From: Ascidia mentula
Taxonomy: Eukaryota > Chordata > Ascidiacea > Phlebobranchia > Ascidiidae
Direction of reading: 5' to 3'
Length of the DNA stretch: 64,000 bases
Assembly (NCBI GenBank): GCA_947561715.1
Contig: OX387202.1
Coordinates: 4,663,001 to 4,727,000 of the forward strand
Under the pieces are notes generated by a model. The model was given only the letters and a program-made list of their open reading frames with translations, was not told where the DNA came from and ran no database searches. Shown piece after piece: positions 55,727-64,000 of the stretch. Each line of letters starts with the position of its first letter. Position 1 is the stretch's first letter. The translations under genes and the position numbers were made by a program.

Positions 55727-57924
55727 AAACCTGCTGCGAATTGTATTCAATAATAGACTGCGTGACATTTTGAAATGATTATAATGATTATCGTACCAAG
55801 CAAGCGAATTCGTACTTAGAAATACTGTCAATGCTATCAATATTTCTTAAAAGATCAACATTTTTCGGGTGCGAATTTGTAGCAGGGTTAAGTTCGTCGC
55901 CGGTTCACAAAAATTTTGAACTACTTTAAGTTCAACGCTATGTGTTTGGGGTTTGTATGCAAATATATCTCGTTTAGAGTTACAGATGAATAAAGAAAAC
56001 TCAAACGAAATGGAAAAACTTTGGTGATGAAACACGGCGCTCAACGACGTCACAGTGTTTTTTATAGAAATATTTTTAAAGGAAAGTAAAGCAACAATTT
56101 TTTCTGCCGAGAAATTGGCAACGAACACAAATTACTTGGGGAAAAGTAAAGCAGCGTACGAACACTTTCCCTTTTACACATTTAGTTTGTTTTTCTGGGC
56201 GATATCCGATTTAATTGTTCTTGTCAACTGTAAAGCTAACACAAATGCGTCATGATGTATATTTGCATATATACATTAATACAAGGTAAAACGGACACAA
56301 GCAGCGCTCAAAATCAATCGTACACCGTCTATGCCCTCCAACAATGACTAGGAGGGCGTGAAGGCCAAAGTTTCGCGCTGAGCTAACTGCAAACGTTTTC
56401 CAATATTCTTTTACTATTAGAAACTTAATAAATGGCATTTATTTAAATCAGGATAACATATTTTCGCGCTTCACTAAAAATAATCATTACTTGATAAGCA
56501 AAGTGGAGCCAATGATATGAAGTGTGTAATTTGCATACAGATGGTCACTGTTTCGACCTGTAAGGTCTCATCAGTGCAGCTGGTGTGACTTTCAAACGAC
56601 TTTGCTGACCCAACGGCCAAGCAAAGACTTCCACTTTATGGTGACTATACAATCACGAGCAAGAAAATCAGGCCATCACGGCATGATGCCAGCTGGTGTG
56701 AACGCCCGCCACTTTAGATTGCTATGTAGAGCTTGACATCATGAATCTCAAGCTTATTATATCTCCGTTGGTCAATTTAATCTCATGATTTCTCCGCTGC
56801 AAAGTAACTCGAAGGCTGTACAAGAAATATCAACAAATACATAATGGTTAAACAGTTAACAACGAATTGTAGCCATATAATTATAACATTATCCTTTTTG
56901 GATTAAAATGTATGTTTACATGCGAAATTAAGCTGAAAAGCAAAAGCATAGCCAATGCACGTTTTTGAAGATCAACTTACAAAGGAACAATAACGGCACA
57001 CACAATGTTCTGTCCTACAGTCTTGTAAATATTTGTAATTATGGGTATCCTTACATGTGAAGAAATGTATCATGTTGACACTGCAGTCAGCACCCTGGTA
57101 TATGCCACCTATACAATATCACAATAATCACACCAGAGACTACTTAGTAGTCTCTGATCACACACACTGCTGCTATCATGCTTCCAAGTATCGGGGATGT
57201 TGTTTTTCTCATAGGGTATAAAATATACAAATTCGTTGCGTGCTCATTCCTAATGCAAGGGGCGTTTTGTTCGCCTACTGTTAGCTAACAATTGCACTGT
57301 ATTGCGTCATAAGTAAAGCTTATTACGAAGACAAACTTAACGAGATGTATGGAAAGACGACAAAGTAACTGTGTGATTACTTTTCTTGTTTTTGCGTTTT
57401 ACTACAACTTCGTCTGAACGTTTTTCTGTCGTCGTCAGCCGTTGCGTGTTGTTGAACTTTGCTTTGTTTTAATTGCTTCCGTCTTGCAAGTAGAGCCAAA
57501 TTGCCTGCAGATGCAGCACGCAGATGTAGTTTTGCTAAACAAAATCAGACAAAATGTTTGTTAAAAGTTTCAGATTTATTTTGCTTATAAATTTTGAGGT
57601 GTGTTGTTAAGTTTGGTTTAAAATAACATGTGCGCTGGGTTTACGGCACTGCTAACAGTAACTTTTATGTTGGAGTCGAAAAATAGGACCTGGTTTTGAA
57701 GGTGCTGAAAGTAAAATAATTGTGGGAATGTCATGAGACGCTTTAACAGAACTTAAACAAATTGTATTTCTTCACTCATGTGGGTCAACTGTCAGTGCAG
57801 AAAATTGTGCAGTTGATTTGCATCAATTTTATGTTTGTCTTTATTCAGTCTCTGTTAGTTCAACGAGTTCCGTTTGTTGGGTGATTGACAGTTTCCTGTG
57901 TATGAGTTGGCGTAAAATTGATGA
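55727..57924. other. Intergenic region upstream of HYKK
   Basis: About 2.2 kb with a hammerhead repeat (56532-56582), a CACACCAG-family end (56676-56705) and a small palindrome AGAGACTAC/GTAGTCTCT near 57134. The HYKK promoter and any 5' UTR exons should be in the last part. No other gene recognised. Confidence 0.5.
56532..56582 (-). ncRNA. Hammerhead ribozyme motif with intact core
   Basis: Minus strand: AGCTGCA, CTGATGA, GACC, TTACA, GGTC, GAAA, CAG, TGACCAT, CTG, T-A, TGCA. Both core strands and stems II and III are perfect; stem III here is a compact hairpin. Stem I keeps only TGCA/TGCA (4 pairs), and the cleavage triplet is GTA instead of GTC. The core is identical to the 2133-2192 motif, so it is the same family. 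Confidence 0.7.
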
Positions 57925-60072
57925 ATGGATTTCAAGCAACTTTCACTTTCCACTCTGCAATCACTTGCCCTGCGTTTCGGGGTTGAAGTCGTCGAATCAA
58001 AATGTTTGTATGGACTTTGCGATGCCAACTATCTTGTAACCGGAAGAATTCGGAACAAAGACGGATTAGGTTCGGGTTTAATGCATTTGTGGACGATATA
58101 TCACATTCAGGCATTTAATCACACATTATTACCTGGAGTGGAGTGTTATTTATGCAAAGGAATCAGTCAGGATAAATTGAATCATGGCATAAACATTCTT
58201 AATTAATTGAAAACAAGATTAACCTTTTTTTATAGTTTAAGATTTATATTTTGCTGTTTGCAGTTGACCGGATGGACTTATGCAAGTACATACTGAAAAT
58301 TCAGATTCAAGATTCTATCTGTTGCGGTGGGTAAAGTTGGTTAAACATTGTCAAATTCGTCGCTGTACAAGCAGAACTGCGTACACATGGGACATAACTT
58401 CACCAAGGGCATTGGCAATAACAGCTAATTGCATTCGTCATGTATCCGGTGTCACGAGTTTCCCTGCAGTCAAATTCCTTGTTGTAGGATTTTAAACCTG
58501 GCTGAGGGCGGAGTTTAATTTTGGGGCACAGCTTTTTGCTAGAAGTATAAAAAATAGAGCCCTATTACTGTGGTACACTCAATTCTCAAATTCGTTCGCC
58601 AAATATTTAAGGTAACCATATTTGTTTTCAGACAAGGAAATTGCGAAAGTTCTGGAACACTTACACAACAAAGGGTTCATTGTGACATTACCTCTGATTG
58701 TTTTGCCAACAGACGAATTGTCAATCAAAGGTGAATTGTAATGAGGAAACATATGAGAAATGTTGAGACACAATTTCGACGATTTTGAACAAAAAGTTCA
58801 AGTGATATTGGTCCAAGTTATATTGATGTTAATATGACATTTAGTATTGTTTCCTATTTGAAACCAAGCTTCCCTGTTTGCACAGCAGTAAACATTTTCG
58901 TCTTCATTATTTGTCAGTTGATGACTGGAGACATCTAGGTTACTATAAGCAACTATATATATATGATATTTTGTTCAGAAATTACCATAGAATACCCGGT
59001 ACATATGTACAAGTACATTGAAGGCAAGACTGTGTTTGATGAGTCGTTTAACTCCGTTGAACTCAAAACCCTTGCTTGGAACTTGGGTTACTTCGGTGGG
59101 ACAGTGACTGAGTGTCTACAGGTTTGTACATGACATCGATATGCAAGTCAGTGTGTGGCGGATCTGTCTTACCGCTTAATTTGTCCCACAGAACTATAGT
59201 GGACAAAATTATGAATTTGTTGTTAATTTTTCAGTGTTTGTGCGCGTCTTACTCACCAGCGTATCACTGTGATGTTTTCAGGAAATTCCTTTCAAGTTGG
59301 ATGAAGTTTACCAAGTTGACCCAACTCATCCAGAGAGCGTGTGGATCATGCAACATGCTGCAGGAATTCGAGAATATCTAGATTGTATCAAAGATGTTGA
59401 GCTTAAAGTCGTTATTGGAGAATTTCTGGACCTCCACGAAGATTTACTCCAAAATAAAATCAGTGAACTGAGAAGAGGTCTCATAATAATTTTCTTGGTT
59501 ACTTTTTATCCATGAATCGTTGTTAGTTTATAAATTATAAATTAAGAAACCAAACAATTTAGCGACTCCATGAATTTATTTAAATATTGATAAAAACATA
59601 CAATAAATGCCCAGGTTTTATACATGGAGACTTCAACGACACAAACATCATACTCAAAGACAGGCGTGCTGTTGTTTCGAGACTAATCACCATCCCAGAT
59701 GACGTCAAAAAGATCTTCGGAATTATCGACTTCGAAACCGTTCATTGCAGTTGGATTATTTTCGAACTGGCAATTATGATGTCATACATGCTTATTAAGT
59801 GCGAAGGTAGCGGAACGGAACCAAACGCAATCGTGCGTGAAGTGATAGCCGGATTCCAGTCCGTGGTGCCGCTGTCGGATCGGGAAAAAGATGCGCTGTA
59901 CTGCAGTGTCGGTGTAAGATTAGCGGCTTCAGTGGTTCATGTCTCCCACATGATTACACTGGAACCTGAACGTTCAAACGAAATATCCATCCACGCGTCG
60001 AAATGTCCTAGGATCCTGAAGGCATTGAGCAAAGCAGGGAAAGACGAAACTATGAAAGTTTGGTTGTCGTGA
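57925..60072 (+). CDS. HYKK: Hydroxylysine kinase (APH-fold)
   Basis: Six exons: 57925-58069, 58264-58326, 58632-58730, 58979-59121, 59282-59477, 59615-60072. Phases agree and give 367 residues (human HYKK 373). The aminoglycoside-phosphotransferase fold is clear from the catalytic loop FIHGDFNDTNIIL, the metal-binding IIDFETVHCSWIIFELAI, KYILKI (ATP lysine region) and YKYIEGKTV, LAWNLGYFGG. HYKK phosphorylates 5-hydroxy-L-lysine with GTP in lysine/collagen breakdown. Exons 1-2 are the least certain because their donors (GTTCGG, GTGGGT) are weak; the frame and homology still support them. A second in-frame upstream start is not available. AATAAA lies at 60478-60483. Confidence 0.88.
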
Positions 60073-60477
60073 TTTAATGTGACGTCTGAAAAATTGACCA
60101 ACATACTTATGTGATTATACAAATGGTATTTGAAACAGTGTTTAACCAAAATGAAGTTTACAAATAACCGATACAGCATGTCAAAAGCTTATGTCTGCAA
60201 TTTTTTCAATCCGTATTTAACAACTACTGCGCAGTAACTTATTAAGCTATTTCACGAAATCACAATTCTCAATGATTCGTAGATGCTACCGTTTTTTTTG
60301 TTCAAAAATGTTGCCATCTGCTGCACATACACTTTGTCCTGCTGCTGTGTTAGTTAAACAGTATTTTGTTATAATATATCTTATGCGGATTTTTGTGATG
60401 CATAATTTTCGGTGGGCAATATTTATGTGATATATAGATGTATACATCTGTTAGAAAATCCATGTTACAACAAATGG

Positions 60478-60483
60478 AATAAA
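60478..60483 (+). terminator. Poly(A) signal AATAAA of HYKK
   Basis: AATAAA 406 bp after the HYKK stop, the first good hexamer on this strand. Confidence 0.45.
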
Positions 60484-61057
60484 ATCTGCAACAAAACATT
60501 TAGTTAAATATAGATTACACATATTCATGTGGAGTTTTCTCATGTAGTGTTTCATATTTTTCGTTTACTTTTAGCGCTGCTCCTGCTTTTGCCAACTTCG
60601 GCCCTGTTGCGTTTTTTGAATACATTAACCTATGCAGAAGAAACGACTTCCACACAGCCTTCATTTGCAACCTGCTTGAAAACGAAACGTGTTACAACTG
60701 GTAATGCATATAGGCCGCACATAAACCTGAAAAATTCACCTTGTGTTTTTCAAAAATGCTTTTACTTACGCTGTAATTCCTGGAGTTTCTAGTTTTATTG
60801 AAACGTATTATAAATAATCCTTAGTCGTCTGTTTAACGTTTTCTTCGACACATATATATATCACGGTTCGGTCTCAGATCTCTGTTGTGGTCTCAGACCG
60901 AACTTCGCTCTAAGAACAGAATATCGGTTTTGTTCGGACAAAACCTGCAGGCAGTATGTTGTCTCACCGGGATTTTCTGGACAAGTTTGATGTTGAGTTC
61001 GCGGTGATGCAATTCCTTCAAAATTTTCCGACAAACCAACTGTAACGCAGGAAACTA

Positions 61058-61133
61058 TAAACTGTCGGCTTTGACTAATCTGAGGAGACACTTGATCGAG
61101 TGTCTCCTCAGATTAGTCAAAGCCGACAGTTTA
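61058..61133. repeat. Near-perfect 76-bp palindrome
   Basis: Two 38-bp arms meet with no spacer; the left starts TAAACTGTCGGCTTTGAC, the right ends GTCAAAGCCGACAGTTTA. Only one central pair (T-G) deviates from complementarity. It is not flanked by recognisable transposon ends. Confidence 0.9.
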
Positions 61134-62857
61134 GTCTCAACTTGCGCAATCGTTACATGTAATGCATTGTCAGTTTGTGAGGTATTTTACATTTATTTTC
61201 TTGTATTAATGTTGGTTTTAACTGCGTTTTTGTGTTGTTTTTAGCGATACTGATTATGCCTGTCAACACAAGCGAAATATATGTATCGAAGAAAAAGTTA
61301 AACAGACGAATAAAGATCATTTGTAGTATTTTCTGCTAAATATGTTACCGGGTGTCCGTTAGCCATAGAAACAACAGGCGATTCGAAAAAAACAAACTTT
61401 CATTTATTGAAACGTGTTTGAGTTGGGCTCTAGTAACTGTGGGCTAGAGATATTTAAATGCCGAGGTCTAATTAAAATTCAGTCAGTTGTCCCGATGCTG
61501 GAGGGCTATTACGTCGAGGTGATTACGTTTTTGTATGCTCAGTCACACCGGAACGTATAAAAACGTACAAATTGCTTTACCGCTAAACGTATTTTTCGCA
61601 GCCAAACCAATTTTCTAACGACCAAATTTCTGATATCCGGCCGTGCAAACAAATGGCAACCCTGTCTTGTGTCTTGTTGCACATGCAAAAAAGTTGTGCA
61701 GAAAAATTTTCTACAAAGTTTTAAGGTACAACACCAACAAACGATTTACCTACATTTTATTCAAAAAATATCTTGCCTAGGTGTTTTCCGTACAAACTTA
61801 TTATTACAAATTAGAGATATGATGATTTTTTCGGAAGATACAACAAAATCTATGCTAGGAAAGTGTATATTTTTGTGACAGCCCAAAATGTAATTATTCA
61901 TATATATTGTATGCTATATTAGTGGGTGTTGTACCTTTTAATTCATCTTAGTTTGGAGAGTAGGCAAGACATGCAAGCGAAGCATGTTTCAGGCCTAGAT
62001 AATCAGGTAATTCTAAATCTGTAGTTTGACGAATTAGAGCAAAATGTGCCCCTATCTAAGTTGGAAAAACTAAGTAAAATATTAGTTCTACTCCAATTTG
62101 CGGTTTTATCAAAACTGTTGATGTGTTCAACGCCTTTTTTATTCGGGACGATTTTTCACCAAAACCGGTGAATTGTATTTTCTAGTTTAAACAGCACGAA
62201 ACTTTAAACTGAATTGTTTTTATGCTGGTAATTCTAATTTAAGAATAACCTTCTAATTTTTCATTTAATTTTAATTCTAATCTAATTTAAAAACGCCTCA
62301 ATAAAACCATTGTTTACCCTTGCTTCTGCTTGTAGCTCGAAAATTACCTTTTAGTGCATGCATAGGCGTAGAGTTTTGCCCATCAACGGGGGTGCGGTGA
62401 AGAAAAATTAATGCCGTTAGAAGGTCGTTTGCACGCTATAATATACAAGTTAAAGCGTCGTCTATGTTAACAATGTGTTTGGCCGACAAAAACTGGACGA
62501 AGCCTGGTTTTCTTCCATCTACACGTTCGTCACCAACGTAATTGTAGGTCGCGAAACTGCGTGTTAAGTACTTTTATGAGTGTAATCAGAAAAGAAATGC
62601 GCCTTCATCAAAGAAACGCGATGCGATTGTGTGCTTAAATTTAAAAAAAGGTTGGGGGTGCGCTGTACAAGCCGTACTCCAGGCCAGTGAGTGCATGTGT
62701 TATTATTTAAATGGTTTTATGCATCACATAGCAATTTTTAGAAACATTATTTATTCTAGCTAACCATTTGCTTCGGAAAGTGTTAAAAAAATTGTTTATT
62801 TTAATTGACTTTAGACTTGCTTATTTAGTACACAAGGAAAGTCTGTACAGCAACAAG

Positions 62858-64000
62858 ATGGCACAACAGATTTCCTATGATGAAAAAGGCTCCACTTTTT
62901 TATACTTTCTGCTTTCATTTTTTGCAATGATTCTTATTCCCCTGACTTACCTGATGTGGCCAAAAACATTAAAGGAAGAAGAAAGACAAGTTTGGAGCCA
63001 GCGTGATATTCATGGCAAAAGCAAATGGTACAAGAAAAAGCAGGAAGAATTACGAAGAAAGAAATCGAAACCTAGCATTAGAAAAATTCTTCTTGTCTTG
63101 GCTTGGATTGGCTTTTTGTGGTTGGTGTATAAAGTTTCAACCATTGAAAATGACCACATAGAATATAATCCTTATGAGGTTTTGGGTGTTAGCGAAGATG
63201 CAGGAAAAAGTGAGCTGAAAAAAGTTTACTATCAACTTTCCAAAGAAAACCATCCTGATAAAGGCGGAGATCCTGAAAAGTTCATGAGAATCCGAAAAGC
63301 TTACGAAGCACTCACCGATGAAGAAACAATGCAGAATTGGCGTGAATACGGCAACCCCGATGGTCCCCAGGCCATGGAGTTTGGAATAGCTTTGCCCAAA
63401 TGGATTGTTGAAACCCAAAACTCTTTTGTTGTTTTAAGCATTTATATGTTTCTATTCATGATAGCATTGCCTTTGGTGGTTGGAATTTGGTGGAATCGGT
63501 CCATCAAGTACACTAAAGAACAGGTTTTGCTTGACACAACCCAGCTGTTTTATCACTACATCAACAAGACCCCCACTATGAACCTGAAACGTGCCTTGAT
63601 GATATTTTCTGGTTCCTTTGAATTTAGCCATGACCATAACACGGAAGTGAGGCCTCCATCGAGAGAGGATAATGAAGATATTCCCGACCTAATCAGTGAA
63701 TTAGAGCACGACTTTAACATTGTGGAAAATGCCAAGGACAGGCCATTTAACTTTCCATATAGCGTCAAGTCTAGGGTTCTTATTTACAGCCACCTTTGCA
63801 GGTTGGACATCAACTCCGCTATTATCCAAAAAGACGTTGACTATGTACTGCGGAAAAGTCCTCTTTTGATTCAGGAAATGGTAAATTGCATCGCACAACT
63901 TACCACCATGGCACACTGGAACAAAGCTAATCTACCAAGATTGGAAACCCTAGAAAATGTTATGAAACTAGCCCCTATGATGGTACAAGGATTAAGAGAC
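62858..64000 (+). CDS. SEC63: SEC63, ER translocon J-protein (5' part)
   Basis: The first 381 residues are seen; the gene runs off the window with no intron so far. N-terminal membrane segment at about residues 14-34, second at 76-93, then a lumenal J domain (about 104-165) with the HPD motif at 132-134 and GNPDGPQAMEFGIALPKW after it, third membrane segment at about 190-212, then the start of the Brl/Sec63 domain (PYSVKSRVLIYSHL, LLIQEMVNCIAQL). Human SEC63 aligns throughout. SEC63 recruits BiP to the SEC61 channel for protein import into the ER. An acceptor-like GTCTGTACAG ends 7 bp before the ATG, suggesting a short or trans-spliced leader; that is inference. Confidence 0.96.
   Translation, partial: MAQQISYDEKGSTFLYFLLSFFAMILIPLTYLMWPKTLKEEERQVWSQRDIHGKSKWYKKKQEELRRKKSKPSIRKILLVLAWIGFLWLVYKVSTIENDHIEYNPYEVLGVSEDAGKSELKKVYYQLSKENHPDKGGDPEKFMRIRKAYEALTDEETMQNWREYGNPDGPQAMEFGIALPKWIVETQNSFVVLSIYMFLFMIALPLVVGIWWNRSIKYTKEQVLLDTTQLFYHYINKTPTMNLKRALMIFSGSFEFSHDHNTEVRPPSREDNEDIPDLISELEHDFNIVENAKDRPFNFPYSVKSRVLIYSHLCRLDINSAIIQKDVDYVLRKSPLLIQEMVNCIAQLTTMAHWNKANLPRLETLENVMKLAPMMVQGLRD

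Larger units (their letters stand above)
60073..62857. other. Intergenic region between HYKK and SEC63
   Basis: HYKK 3' UTR to about 60500, then 2.3 kb without a recognised gene. It contains a long palindrome (61058-61133) and a small inverted repeat GTTCGGTCT/AGACCGAAC at about 60866-60902. The SEC63 promoter should lie just below 62858. Confidence 0.5.

Overview
The window is a gene-dense, AT-rich piece of animal nuclear DNA. Ordinary GT-AG introns, short introns (mostly 60-1000 bp), proteins close to vertebrate orthologues (SPAG1, MINDY3, TDRD5, IDH1, HYKK, SEC63) and compact spacing point to an invertebrate deuterostome, most likely an ascidian such as Ciona. The species call is inference; the gene calls rest on reading the exons and on splice phases that stay in frame from start to stop.

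Layout. 1-6,200: repeat-rich DNA with a lone terminal exon (minus), a 400-bp direct repeat, two hammerhead-ribozyme elements and a three-unit tandem duplication carrying a kinase pseudogene fragment. 6,219-8,150: six-exon RIP-like protein kinase (+). 9,038-13,546: MINDY3 deubiquitinase, 12 exons (-), divergent from SPAG1, 14,053-19,818, seven exons (+). 22,472-24,172: intronless ATGL/patatin lipase (-). 24.2-30 kb: no recognised gene, with SINEs and inverted repeats. 30,063-39,318: TDRD5-like LOTUS/Tudor protein, 15 exons (-), its introns loaded with hAT-type elements. 41,625-45,287: IDH1, nine exons (-). 46,244-47,431: eight-finger C2H2 protein (-). 47.4-57.9 kb: gene-poor and repeat-rich. 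57,925-60,072: hydroxylysine kinase HYKK, six exons (+). 62,858-end: 5' part of SEC63 (+), cut by the window edge.

The genes are unrelated housekeeping and germline or ciliary functions. SPAG1 (dynein-arm assembly) and TDRD5 (piRNA/nuage) are both typical of germ cells in other animals, but nothing here shows co-regulation apart from the 506-bp head-to-head gap between MINDY3 and SPAG1.

The most interesting signal is not protein coding. A dispersed short repeat, seen in about six places, encodes on one strand a textbook type I hammerhead ribozyme (core CTGATGA, stem II GACC/GGTC, GAAA, cleavage triplet GTC, matching stem I). The two longest copies look like slightly more than one turn of a 280-287-bp circular unit, as expected of metazoan retrozymes. 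A different, Penelope-type hammerhead-like motif lies at about 54.24 kb inside a long inverted repeat. I recognised no retrovirus, LTR element, Polinton or toxin gene.
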